A stretch of DNA of 64,000 nt from Chlamydomonas reinhardtii. Its lineage: Eukaryota > Chlorophyta > Chlorophyceae > Chlamydomonadales > Chlamydomonadaceae. Shown piece after piece: positions 27,066 to 38,800 of the stretch (position 1 is the stretch's first letter; each line of letters opens with the position of its first letter). The position numbers were made by a program, and so were the translations under genes. Where the stretch lies: assembly GCF_000002595.2 (NCBI RefSeq), contig NC_057014.1, forward strand, positions 1,595,593-1,659,592. Direction: 5' to 3'. A model generated the notes under the pieces. It had not been told where the DNA came from, ran no database searches, and saw nothing but the letters and a program-made list of their open reading frames with translations.

Positions 27066-30000
27066 ACACACACACACGGGAGGGGTGAGTGTGAGGTGTG
27101 GGTGCTGTGGTGTGAGTGCTGTGGTAAGGTAGCAGACCTTGAGGGGCCTAGCAGCAAAGTACCCCATCCCACCCCCGCGGACCCATGCCCCCCATGCCCC
27201 CTCATCGCTCTTTTGCATTGGGTTCGGTGCAGTTTGGGCTGGAATCTATAACACCCCATCCAGCTGCACTTCATCTGGTGCCCCAGCCCCCTGCCCCATT
27301 TCCCAATGCCCCAGACCCCAAGCTGGAGCCCCATTCCAAGATTGCCTGAGGTCGACCATACCAAGTCTACAACAAGTTATGACTGTCAACCCTCCTGCTC
27401 CGCGCCGCGCCTCACCTGATGCCCCAGCCCCCTGCTGCCGCTGTGGATCATCACCACCACCTGGCCCGGCGTGTCGATGCCCATGCGCCGGGCAGCCACG
27501 GCGTCGTACACCTCGTCCACAACCTAGGGGGGCAGTGGGGGGGGGTGAGGGGTTGAGGGTGAGGAAGGGAGGTGGAACCAACTGGTGCAAACCCTGGCGC
27601 TCGGTGTGCCTCACCCAATGCCTCCCCTCCCGTATGTGTGCAATTGCGGCCATCCCTTGCCCCACCGTGCCGGCGTGCCCCCCCCCCCGCACCTGCACCT
27701 CGGCGTAGTGGTTGCCCGCCCCCAGGGTGCCCATCTGCGGCAGGCCGCGCTTCTTGGCGCGCGAGCTCACGTAGCGCGGGTCTGTGCGGGAGTGTGGTGA
27801 GGTTGTGGGGAGGTGTGGAGAGGTTGAGACTTGAAAGGAGGTGGAGGGGAGGTAGTTCATTCCAGAGCCCACAGCAAACCAACCGAGTGAACCCAAAGGG
27901 GTGCAGGGGCGGGGGAGGCGGGAGATTTGGGTTGAGAGGACGGGAGTTCGGACGTGGGGGTAAAGGGCGGACGGGCGGGAGCGGCCCGGCGGGCGGTGCG
28001 CAGCAAGGGGGAGGGGGTCAATGCTGTGCGTGCGCACGTATGCGTGCGCTTGTGTTGCTGTGCGTGCGCACGTATGCGTGCGCTTGTGTTGCCACTCTTC
28101 CGAGCCAGGAGGAGCCCCCACGCGATGGCCTGCCTGCCCCACACGCCGGGCGGCTCCACCCGCCCCCTCGCACTCTCCTCTCTTCTCTCACCCGCGTTGA
28201 GCATGCGGCCGTACTCCTCGCAGTGCTCCTTGTCCTCAGCCCAGGCGTAGCCCTCCCGCAGCGACCAGTCCATGCCCAGCTCCAGAGCGGACTGGGTTTT
28301 TTTGGGGGGGAGGGGGTAGCCGTTCATGTAGGACGGAGAGATAAAATCACATGTTGGGGGGGGGGGTGGCAATCGGCTTCGGGGGCAAAGGGCACGGGCA
28401 AAGCGGTTATTTCCGAAATCCCAGAAGGGAACAAGGGAGGGGAGAGATACTGGGAAGACGAGGAATGTGCATGAGTGACACTTGACATGCTCCGCATACG
28501 GTCCGCCCCGCACGCACAGCGCCCCTCACCTCCATGTCCTTAGCCGTGGTGGGGATGATGCCCTGCAGCGCGAGGTGGGGGTCCAGGCATGATTGATTCA
28601 GACGAGATGATGTTGACAGGTTGCGGCAGCGGCAGTTGCGGCAGTTGCGGCAGTTGTGGCAGTTGCGGCAGTTGTGGCAGTTGCGGCAGTTGCGGCAGCA
28701 GTTCATTCCAGAACCACAACAGGGCGCTGGCCAACAATGCACTCGGGTGGGTCGGGTTTGGCACACGGGGACAGGGAGCAGCAAAACCAGGAAGTTGCGC
28801 TGCCACGCCCTGCAACGCTGCCCGTCCCCCTCTTTCCCTGCTTGCCCCGCTCTCTTGGACTCTCTGGGGAGTCGTCCTCTTTCTCACTAGGCCCCGGCCC
28901 CTCCCTCACTAGGCCCCGGCCACGCCCCTCACTAGACCTGGCTCCTCCCTTACTAGGCCCGGCCACGCCCCTGACTAGACCTGGCGCGTCCCTTCCTAGG
29001 CCCCGACCATGCCTCTCGCCGGGTGACTCACGCACACTTAACCTTCCCGCCGTTTGATTTCCATTTTCCAACAACTGGGACCTACTCGTTGGGCTCACAC
29101 TCCCCCACCCCGCCCCCTCACCTGGCTACCCACGCCCACGGGGATGTGGTCAAACAGCGCCTGAGCCAGCTGCTCCCGCACCGGGCCCACCTGCGGAGTG
29201 GCGGTTGGGGTCGTGGGATTCGGGGTTTTGCAAGTTGGGGATGGCAGTGCGAAACACCTGTCCCGCCCCGTAGTCCGGCTTTCCCCCGCCCACCCGCCCG
29301 CCCACCTCGGCCTCTGTCAAGTTGGTGCGCAGCAGCCGCACGCCGCAGTTGATGTCTGTTGGAGGGGTTGGTCGAGGGGGAGGGGGTGGGTGGGCGAGGG
29401 GCCGGGGGAGCAAGTCAGGCAGCACGGGATGACGGCAGAGGCCGCAGCAGGCCACAGCAGGCCAGGGCAAACACGCAGCACACCCAGCACTCCTCGCTTT
29501 CCATCGTGCAAAACCCCTTGACGTAAGCCAGCTCCGCGCAGTGCAGGCCGCAAGGGCCGAGACGCATGCCGTACATGCCGTACATGTCGCACATGCGGCC
29601 AAGATGCGTGCTAGCCACTCCCTCGCCCCCGCTCTAAAGGTTAAAGCCAGACCCACCGAAGCCAACTCCGCCCGGCGACACCACCGCTTCGGGATTGTCC
29701 ATGTCGAATGCCGCCACGTTGCCGACTGTGGTGTTTGCGGCATTTGGGAAATGGGGGTCCAGGCAATGCTAGTTAGGAGAGGGCGGTAGTATTGAAAGGG
29801 TAACACGGAAGGGAACGGGGTTGTGAGTTGGGCGTGCAAGTTGGGGTGGGCTGGAGTTGGGAGATGGGCGCCGGACGCAAAGGCGGTTGGGGCGGCTGGC
29901 GAAGCCCAACGCTCAGGGCACTACGAAGAGCAAGATCTATCAGCCTATCGGTGCTAGCCAGCAGCGTATCAAGCACATCGCGGCTCGCGCCAGACATCAA

Positions 30001-31458
30001 GGTTACCCCCGGCACGAAAGGGCCCCCATGTGTGCGTGTGGCAGTCGCACGCAGACACTTACTTGCGAAGCCATACCCGGAGTGCACGTCAGGGAGTGCG
30101 ATCGAGCGCTGCGGGGGTGGGCACGAGTCCGGGTAGGGTTAGTGTTGCCGTTAATGCCCTGGCCCTAGCCCAACGAAATGGGGCTGTTAACCGTCCACCA
30201 GACAAGGGAACGCCCACGTGGCTTCTTGGTTGCAGGTTTATGAGTGCCATAAATGCACCGTGGCATGCCCACACACATCCCTGCCCCACCTCAATTCCCG
30301 TCAATCCCAACTCATTCAGTCCTGCCTTTATTCCCGCCATGCTCCTCAAACCCAGACGCCAGCGCCCCGCCCAAGCATGCTTGACCTTGTTTTCCAGGCC
30401 TGCCCCTCACTCCTCAGAACCCCACCGCCGCCGCTCTTTCCCGTGTCGCCTCCCAGGCCAGCTCCCAAAAAGTCCAGAACCCACACATTCGCACCACCGC
30501 TCCGGCCCCCACCTTCACAATGCCGGGCAGAGCGGCCACGTTGGCGAGCTGCTTCACTGCCGGCAGGAATCCGCCGTGCTGCGGAGGAGGCAGGCAGGCA
30601 GGAGGTGGGTTGGTTCATGGTGAGCATGCGGGGGGGGGGAAGGGGTGTTGAAGCGGGAGCGGGGGGCGGGGGCAGGGGCGGGGGTTGCAGGATGTGGGTT
30701 GACGGGTGCGGGTTTGGAGGCGCGGGGGAAATGGGGGCTTCGCCCGACCCACATCGCACACGGCAAGCACCCACGGGTATCCGCCGCAGCTCAGTCGAGG
30801 TCGTACGTAGGCCCATGCCTGCCGACAGCCCTTCCCCAGCCAATGCATCCCGGGCCCACACGTTAGCACATTACAGCGCTTGGCCGCCCCCGCCGAAGAC
30901 AGGCGACCGTGGCATTACTAGCTTGGTCTTAATCGATCGCGTATTACTTGTTAGCTCGCGACGTCTTTTGCATTAACTTACATCGCCGCGCACCACCGCT
31001 TGCTGCAACTCTTCGAACAGGAGCCCCTTGAGCGCATCATTGACGTAGAAGGTGCCGGGCACGTGCATACCCGGCACGAACCCGGGCGACACCTCGTACT
31101 TGACAGGCCCCAGCTGCCGTATAAAGGCCACCTCCTGTGAACCACCGTACGGCGGCAGGCGCAGGGGCGTGCGTGCCACGACGGAGTTGCATGCGACACG
31201 AGCGGGGACTCGGAGACAAGGCGCGTGGGCCCGAAATGCCCAACCGCTGTCCAGGTGCCCACCTCTGCCCAGCCCTGCCCCGCACCCGCTTTCATGCCCC
31301 AGAACTTGAGCACTAGGCACAGCAGGTATATCCTGGGCACATCCGTCCGCATGAATGATGTGCCCCCGCTGCTGCCCCTGCTTCCCTCGCCAACCGCGCC
31401 CGCCTGAGCACGCCACGCGCTGAAACGGCTTCCCCACCTCGGCGTATGAGCGTGGCAT
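23647..31458 (-). CDS. RTCB: RtcB-type RNA 3'-phosphate ligase (tRNA-splicing ligase catalytic subunit)
   Basis: GTP- and Mn-dependent ligase that joins 2',3'-cyclic phosphate or 3'-phosphate RNA ends to 5'-OH ends, as in tRNA splicing and stress mRNA splicing. Exons in order: 31458-31438, 31134-30982, 30578-30513, 30108-30063, 29725-29657, 29355-29306, 29190-29122, 28562-28530, 28291-28192, 27781-27693, 27523-27416, 26965-26898, 26700-26649, 26288-26223, 25960-25880, 25397-25287, 25097-25029, 24510-24471, 24187-24120, 23805-23647. All phases fit and give 505 residues, the length of human RTCB, ending LRPIAVIKG. Seen residues: C122 in DINCGVR, H227 in [10 protein letters not shown]259 in [11 protein letters not shown] and H353 in DVSHN (metal ligands), and H428 in STCHGAGR (guanylylated His). 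All fall at the human numbering. The ATG at 31458 begins MPRSYAE. Introns carry simple repeats. No archease or other partner gene is adjacent. Confidence 0.97.
23880..23960. repeat. GTAGGTGG-type minisatellite in the last RtcB intron
   Basis: Degenerate tandem copies of 4-8 bp words GTAGGTGG/GTAGGCGG lie between the last two coding exons. Confidence 0.8.
26972..27078. repeat. (CA)n microsatellite in an RtcB intron
   Basis: About 50 CA dinucleotides with one TA interruption near 27061. It starts only a few bases upstream of the acceptor of the exon at 26965-26898, so on the transcript a long GU run sits close to the 3' splice site. Confidence 0.97.
28620..28698. repeat. 9-bp minisatellite (GGCAGTTGC) in an RtcB intron
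   Basis: About eight tandem copies of GGCAGTTGC/GGCAGTTGT between the exons at 28530-28562 and 29122-29190. Confidence 0.9.
28885..29010. repeat. CACTAGGCCCCGGCC-type tandem repeat in an RtcB intron
   Basis: Several degenerate copies of a roughly 25-30 bp unit with the recurring words CACTAGG/CTAGACC and CGGCCACGCCCCT. Confidence 0.7.
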
Positions 31459-32756
31459 GGCTGCCCCACCTACTCCCAGCTAATCGAGCAGTCTACAGAT
31501 TGTTGTCGCCACGATAGCTCTGGCGAGTTTGCACGATAGATGGTTGCTGGCCCTTCTGAACCTTACGAGTTGCTGATTGAATTCTACAGCCAAAATAAGA
31601 TGTTTCACAATTGAATGTTGTCAGTCAGGCCTACAGACTATGGTAAAAGACAACACAAAATGAGGATGCCTCGCCTTTCTTCACGGCCTTCCTTGCGGAC
31701 GGTCTGCGACGGTTTATACTTGACTAGTCACTTTGATACAGTTCATTATTTAGGACTGTGCCGTGCCATCGAGTATGGCTTCATCCCGCAGATGCCCCCA
31801 AAGCCCGCCAGCTCCCCTGCCGAGTGTCAGGCCGATGACTGCGAGGGGTGTTCACAGCTGCTCCTTTTCCTCCTCCCCCACCCCACCTGTTTAGTGTGCA
31901 ACACTGCCTAATACAGGCCTGACACACACGCGCGCGCGGACTGACGCACGGCCACACACGGCCACATGTGGAGCCTCTGACACGCAGGCTCAGGCTGCTC
32001 CCTGATGCAGTTCGCGCCCTCCTGCAGGTCTGCAATTCACTCGTGACCACACGCGCAGTGTAGCGCAAGTACGTCTTGCAGGATGTGCAGTGCATCCAAA
32101 GTGCCCTGCAGACAGACACACTTCTGCTGCCAGATGCTGCCAATGGTCTGATACGACTTCTAGTTCCGAGGCCCGCAGCCGCTCTTGCAGTCTTCCAGTG
32201 CTACGCCTGGCCCGCCGGCTCTGCAGCTGCGCCTGCAGCTACGGTGCCGATGTCGATAAGTTTGTCAGCGAACTGACTGCTTTACACATTGCTAATGGCC
32301 TCATGCCAAGCTTACTACTCTAGCCCCACAAGGTCCAGCTGCTTTGCAACTGCTGCCTGCCCCACACCCTCTAGTGAGCGCCCTCCCCTGCCTCCCACTC
32401 TCTACGTTCAAATTCCGGCACTAACTTCCTACCTAAACGTTCCATCTCTAGCGATTATAAGCTCATGTTGCCAAAGCTACTGGCGGCGAGGCGGCCCCAA
32501 CCGCCCACGCACGTCACACCTGGCCGAACCACTCCAACGATGCCTCCATTGCACACGCCATGCTACACCTGTGCACAACCCCTCCTTGCCCCTGCCGCCG
32601 CTGCCTTTCCCACTGCATCGCACTCGCCATCTTCCTACAGAGCTTCGGCTGCCGCTGGCGCCGCTCGCTTACGTCCGGCCTGAGCCCCGGGCTCAGACCT
32701 TTCTTGCCTCTGAGGCCGCGGCCGCTCCCTCCGCGCTGCACCGCCACGTCGGCCGT
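31459..32756. other. intergenic between RtcB and NDUFA12, no supported gene
   Basis: The first few hundred bases should hold the RtcB promoter and 5' UTR. Plus-strand frames near 31615-31911 and 32289-32792 are open but show no recognisable domain or splice partner. Confidence 0.4.
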
Positions 32757-32757
32757 G

Positions 32758-32860
32758 CAAGCTACTCAGCTGAGCACAAGCTACTCAGTTGAGCACAAGC
32801 TACTCAGCTGAGCACAAGCTACTTACAAGCTACTCACAAGCTACTCAACCGAGCACAAGA
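32758..32860. repeat. 19-bp tandem repeat in the NDUFA12 3' UTR
   Basis: Copies of CAAGCTACTCAGCTGAGCA and shortened versions of it, about five in all. The array overlaps the candidate poly(A) word at 32823-32827. Confidence 0.88.
32823..32827 (-). terminator. candidate TGTAA polyadenylation signal of NDUFA12
   Basis: TTACA on the plus strand, 120 bp beyond the stop codon of the minus-strand gene. It lies inside the 19-bp tandem array. Confidence 0.6.
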
Positions 32861-32946
32861 GGCGTGGATAGTCAGCAGCGGCGGCGCTGCTGGGCGGCGC
32901 ACAGGACCCGCCCCCTGCGCCGCCCTGGAGGCGCCACAGCGGCCGC

Positions 32947-35219
32947 TTAGGCGGACTTGTTGGCGGGGGTCCAAGACTCGTACTTGCGCCAGTTGCGCGG
33001 CTTGGCGCTGAACCAGGAACCCTTGGGGTTGTAGCAGGTCTGCGTGCCGGTCTTGGTCATGGAAGCCTCGATCTGCAGGGCGGGAGCAGGCGAGGAGCAG
33101 GCGTGGAGGGAGCGTGAGACAGTGAGGAGCGGGCAGGTTGTAGGCGGCACGTGTGCCCAAGCGGGTCCAGCAGGGTGACCCCACGTGGGGTGACCCGGCA
33201 TAACCGGTTTCACCTGCCCCCTTCCCTTCGGCGCCAATCCATACAGTCCCGCCGTGTCCCGCCTTCCAAACCCTTCGACCTGGACGTGCCTCACCCCCCT
33301 GGCGGGTTTGGGTTCACTCGGTTGGCTCGCTTTGGGTTCTGGAATGAACCCCTCCGCGCTCTCCCCTTCTACGAATCCCTTTCCCTCCCCACCTGGTAGG
33401 TGGGCTGCTTGAACTGCGTGTTTGTGGGGTTGTAGTCGTTGATGTAGTTGAGCCAGCCGTGCCACTCGGGAGGGATGGTGGTGGGGTTGTAGTCGAACTT
33501 GTCCTTGTACACGATCCAGCGCCGCCGGCCTGCGGGGTTGCGAAGTGGCGCGAAGCTTGACACCAAGACACGCCCACTTCAACATTGTCCAACATTGCGT
33601 CGCAAGGCCCTGGTGGAGGGAGGCCAGTGGTTGCTAGTCTGGCGATAATGGCACAAGCAGGACCGGCCTGCGCAGCGGGTGTCAGGTCGCGATTGGGACG
33701 CTGGAGATTCGAGAAAGCGCGGTCGGGCCGGTGCCGGCAGGCAGCTCGGCTGTGGTCTGGTCGTCGCTGTGGCATCCGCCGAATCTACGGTACATTCAGC
33801 TTACATGCCCGGGCCCCATGCACCACTGTCGCAGGGGCCACGGCGGCCCCGCAGCCGCCACAGCCCGCCTCCAGCACCCGTGCCATCAGTGCTGCCCGGC
33901 GCTGCTGTCGGCCACCAGCCGCCACGCGCACAGCGGCCGCCCCCAGGCGCTGCGGCCGCTGGGGCCGTGGGCTGCAGCTGCTGCCATGACTGCCACTGCA
34001 ATGATTGCCGCAGCCTACGACCACCGGCTGCGGCAGTCCCCCTGCTGCCGGTTGGGAGCGGCGGGCCGTGTCCCACAGCCGTTTGAGAGCTCCTGCCACC
34101 GCCGCCCACAGGCGATGCACCCGCTCCGACCCCGACCCCGAACCGACCCAGGCTCCGGTCCGTGCTGCCGGCTTCGCAGCACCGTGCGCATGCACTGCGC
34201 CTCCTGCTGCTGCCACTCCCGCCGCTGCGCCGCTCGCGGTGCTGCTGCTGCTGCTGTGCATCCGGTTTACCCGCGCCGCTACAGTTGCTTCGCTCTTTAC
34301 GCGCTGCGCCTATGTGTGCCCCTCCTTCGCCGCGGCAGCTGCAGCGCTGCTAATGTCGCTCCGTTTCAGCTCCTTGCTCGCCTCCATGGCTCGGGCACAT
34401 GCCCTGGCTGCGGCGCTCCCGGCAGCTTGCTCGACAGCATCTCCCACACCTCACCCTTCCTGCCATCTTAACCATTCTTCCTATTCAATCTAAGCTGCCC
34501 AGTACGGTAGCTGGAACTCCGAAGTGAACTAGGAGCCAAAACATCATGAAACTGTCAAGCGCCACGCACCGTAGGCCGCCTCCTCGTTCTCGTAGTACCG
34601 GTTGCCGTTGTAGTCGGTGCCCACCAGCCGCCCGGCACCCGTGGCGCGGACCAGCACGTTGTGCCTGTGTATGTGTCGGGAATGAGACGGGACGGGGGCG
34701 GGGGGGGGGGGGTTGAGGAAGGGTTGCAGTGCTGGGGAGTGGGGGTGCAGCAGCCCCCCCAGATGTCTCACGCAACCAGAGAGGAAGGCGTCCTGTCGCT
34801 GTGGCCCCCAAGGCCTCTGTGACCTTCCCCCCCGAAGGTTTCGTGCGTATTCAAGTGGACTGGTCAGCCTAACCCAGTGAATGGTGGAGGCAAGACGCGA
34901 CGCCTAGGCGACGAGAGCATGCCCCGCAGCGTGGGCGGAAACGAGCATGCCAGGCCGCACGCTACACGACGACAGTCGACAGTGTGCTTAAAAACCGTAA
35001 AAGCAGCCTTAATATAGTTTGTCTGCTGTCGCCCGGACAATGATTCACTCGCTGAGACCGTCATGAGTCCCTCAGTTGCCAAGCTGCCATGCTATCGCGT
35101 ACTTACGCAAGGTTGCCATCTACCAGCATCTTGCCGAACTCCCACGATGCGAAGAAGGACCCGACCGACTTCTTGCCGGAGGCCTCCAGCAGGCGACTGA
35201 AGTAGCCCGAAAGCGACAT
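32947..35219 (-). CDS. NDUFA12: NADH:ubiquinone oxidoreductase subunit NDUFA12 (B17.2)
   Basis: Accessory subunit of mitochondrial complex I, on the matrix side. Four exons: 35219-35107, 34664-34570, 33529-33393, 33072-32947. Phases fit and give 156 residues, close to the animal and plant orthologues. The family signature is clear: LVGTDYNGNRYYENEEAAYG, then RRRWIVYKDK, then PPEWHGWLNYIND, corresponding to LVGEDKYGNKYYE, RHRWVVY and VPPEWHRWLH in human. The C-terminus ends ESWTPANKSA. The start MSLSGYFSRLLEASGKK is the first ATG in frame after a short 5' leader, and the N-terminus is basic and weakly amphipathic. The gene is divergent from the JmjC gene starting at 35841, with about 620 bp between the starts. 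The symbol is the human orthologue name. Intron 2 (33530-34569) is unusually long for this gene. Confidence 0.93.
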
Positions 35220-35840
35220 GGCTACACTGTCTGAAGGAAAAGGGCTCGAGGCCGCTGACCTAGAGAGTGTGCAGAGAAATGGTCGTGACGCTGCGGTCCT
35301 TTCACGTCGTTTGGACCTATCGACCGTTTTACCCTAGTCTTTGTACTAGAATTTATGCACGGAGCTGTCAACGTCGACGATTTCGGGAACCAATCGGCAT
35401 GGCCGCATGAGCTGAATTGGCACGGTACCCGTTTTCCTCTTCAACCCTACACCGCCCTGGGCAACAGTTCTTAGTTGTTGCACACGCTTACACAGGGCAT
35501 CACCTTGATACACATCGCGTGTCCTTGACACTTTCCCGCGCCATCGCCCCGATTCATCCCTTTGCTCTGTGGATACTCCCATCCTAGCTCTGAGAAACGA
35601 TGTTGTTGCTAGCGTTGCTTAACTCCTTAACTTAAGCATCTATTCTCATCCCGAGTCTGAGCCTATGCTCAGGACCCTGCCAGCCGACACTTCGATACTC
35701 AGGGTCTGCGGGTACAGCCTGCTGGCACGTCGGTCCGGCGCAGCGCACCTTGCCAGGCATAAAGCGCAACAGGACGTCTCGCCTGCTTGACAGGACAGGC
35801 ACCTTTCGTTAATGCTCCGGAGCAGTTGCGGGGCCCAGTA
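35220..35840. promoter_or_regulatory. divergent promoter region NDUFA12 / KDM8-like
   Basis: 620 bp separates the two start codons on opposite strands, so both promoters must lie here or in the 5' UTRs. I see no unambiguous TATA box or known operator. The middle part is less GC-rich than the coding flanks. Confidence 0.45.
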
Positions 35841-38800
35841 ATGGCGCAGGTTCAGGCGCCGCCGCTGCCGCTGCCGCTGCCCAGCGAGGTCGTGAATGCG
35901 GTGGTGGGATGGCGAGGGGACGAGGAGGTCGCCGCATGGCTGCGAGGTGTGTGCGAAGTCATGGTGATGGTGATGATGGTGGTGACGGCGTTGGTGTTAG
36001 TGGTTGTGGTGGTGGTGGTGGCGGGAATGGCAGAGGTTGGAGCGTGCGCGGCTGTCGAGGGCCAGACGTCAATCAATGCGACCGCATTGAGGACCTAAGA
36101 CCGGTGATGGCCTGTGACGCGGGCTTGCCTACACCGTTGGGACTTGGCAGCGGCACGGCGTGCGTAACTTGAGGCCGGCTGCTACTTTCCAATGATTAAT
36201 ATGCCGTTGCGCCGATTTTCCGTACAGATCTGGGATCCGCGGCGCGCGGTGCCGTCGCCGTGCCGCCATTCCGGCGCCTGCTCGGTGACCTGGAGGTGAG
36301 TTCCCAGGGGTTCCACCACGGGGCAACTGCGGGCAGTGAGCAGAAGTCATGTTGGTGATAGCCTGATAGACACACTGCGGCACAAGGGGAGAGAACCGAC
36401 ACCGTGCGTCTCTTTGAGGTTGCCAAACGTGCAGATGGTGCGCCGCCTGCCATCCCCAACACTGGTCTTCGTCTCGAATCACAGGCCGTGCTCATGAACG
36501 CTGGGTTCGGCACTGATGATTCTGCTGCAGTCGCTCCTGGTGCTGCTGCTGCCGCTGCTACAGCCGCTGAGGCTCCGGCCGGCGCTGCTGCCACACAAGC
36601 TATAGCCGCTACGGCGTCCGATCTGTGTGACGGGCTGTTGGAGCTGTGCTGGGAGAAGCTGCACATGGGGTACTGGAAGGATGTGCACGTGGTGAGGGCG
36701 GCTGGGGGCGCGGGGGTTGGGGTTGGGGCCTGGTGGGGAGCGGGGGCCCTGTGGTGAGGGTGGTGAAGGTGGCAGGGATGGCGGAGTAATGGGGTAGCCA
36801 ACTCCAATGCCAATGATGGGGCGAAGGTTGCGCTGCGCTATGTACCATATTACTGTGTTGAGCAAGACGTCAGGCGTCAGCGCGCAGCAGAGGTCTCCGA
36901 ACACAGCCAGAAGCGCGTGCTCACCACCACTCTGTCCCTTGTTTGTGTGCCGAGCAGGCTTGGCGCAATGGCTACACAGTTGCGTGCGTAGCACGGAGCC
37001 TCCTGACGCTGCTCGGCAATCCTGCCGCAGAAGCAAACGAAGATAGCAAAACTACCAACGCCTTGGCAACGGATCTGGATTCCGCTGGATCTGGTTTTGA
37101 CCTGGTTGCGGGCGTTTTGCGGCGGTTGGACCTCGGGCTGATGATGGGCGGGCCGCTGTGGCGGGCGGCCGTACATTGCCTCATCGGCCAACTGCATCAG
37201 CGGTTGGCGGCGGCGGCGGCGGTTGGTGCGGCGGCGGCGGATGGTGGGGCGGCTGGCGGCTCGGCAGTTACTGCGGTAAAGGCACGCGCAAACGGAGTGA
37301 GCGTGAATGGAGAAGCGGGCGCGGAGGCGGCAGCTGCTGGTGGTGAGGGTGGCGGGAACGGGGAGCTGCGGCGGCCATTCAAGAGGTTGCGCGTGGAGCA
37401 CTCGAATACTGCCGCCGCCGCCGACGACGACGACGCCGCGGCAGGGGCGCGGACGGCACATGCTGACGCCAGTGGTTGCGGTGGCGGCGGCGGTGTTAGC
37501 GGCGGATACGGCGGATGCGGTGGCGGCGGCCAACTGGCGGCTGGGCCAATTGGCGGCGTACGGCTGCCGCCGGGCTCACTGGGCGGGCCGCCGGGCCGCC
37601 GTGTGCCTGTGCTGTCAGGCGGCGGCGGCGGCGGCGGCGCTGCCGCCGCCATCAGGGGCAGTGGGGAGGAGGGTGAAGGCAACGGCGAAGGCGAGGGCAA
37701 CGGCGGGGCTGCGGTCTGCTGCGAGCCGGATGTGGAGCCGCTGGGCCTGGAGCATGTGGAGTCGTGTGAGCCGCCGGGGCTGGAGCAGTTCCTGGTGGAG
37801 GCCATGGCGCCGGAGCGGCCGGTGGTGGTGCCAGGTGGGTGCGGGGAAGCACTGTGTGTGGGGGGGGCATGAGGTGGTGGTGCCAGGTGGGTGCGGGGAA
37901 GCACTGCGGGGCAATGAGTTGATGATGGGGTAGGGGTAATTGCCAACCCGGAAGGGGGAATCACTGTGTGAGTGAGGTGGCGGCACCAGGTGGGGTGCGG
38001 GGCACTGTGGGGCTGATGCAAAGGTACCGAGTCATTGGTGGCGGGGGAGCTGAGTTGTAGGACGGGGCGGAGGAGTCGAGCGAGTGCGCTTCCAGTCACG
38101 TCCTTGAGGCATGCAGGTGCTCGTGTGTTTGCCGCGTACGGTATTCCACACACCCGTGTGCACGGCCAGCTTAGTCAGCTGCAGGCCTTACCCCATCTCC
38201 AAGTATTCCTCCTGAGACCAGTAGCTTACATTCTCACCCTTCCGGCAAGCTCCTCATGTGGCCCTCGCCACCCCCTCTCGTGCTGTCACCGCGCCTCACC
38301 CCGCCCAGGCGCCATGGAGCACTGGCCGGCGCTGAGGCGGTGGCCGGACCTGTCGTACCTACTGCGGGTGGCGGGCGGCCGCACAGTGCCCGTGGAGGTA
38401 GGGGCACAAAGCCAGGGGACGTGTTTTACACCAGGTTGTGTGGCACACTCCGGAAGTCGGGGAGTCAACCTGGTAAAGGCTTGCGCATGAGATGCGTCCC
38501 CAATCCCCAAGCCCCCCAGCTCCGTCCGTCCTTAGCAAAGCACCAAAACTCCAAACCCAACCCTCCCGCGCCGGCTGCCCCCATGTGTGCAGGTGGGGCA
38601 GCACTACCTGGCGGACGGCTGGGGGCAGCAGCTCATGACCCTCACAGACTTCCTGCAGCGACACGTGCTGGCGGCGGCGGCGGCACCAGCGGCGGCAGTA
38701 GCAGCAGCACAGCCTGCAGCCGGCGGCAGTAGCGCTAGCGTTACCGGCTGCAGCGGCGCCGCAGCCGTCACACCAAGCGGTGAAGGTGGCGGCGCCGCCG

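Noticed and set aside
31615-32792. Plus-strand frames between RtcB and NDUFA12
   Set aside because: They contain ordinary-looking pieces (CRAIEYGFIPQMPPKPA), but frames break quickly and no splice pattern or family match supports a gene or a named transposon.
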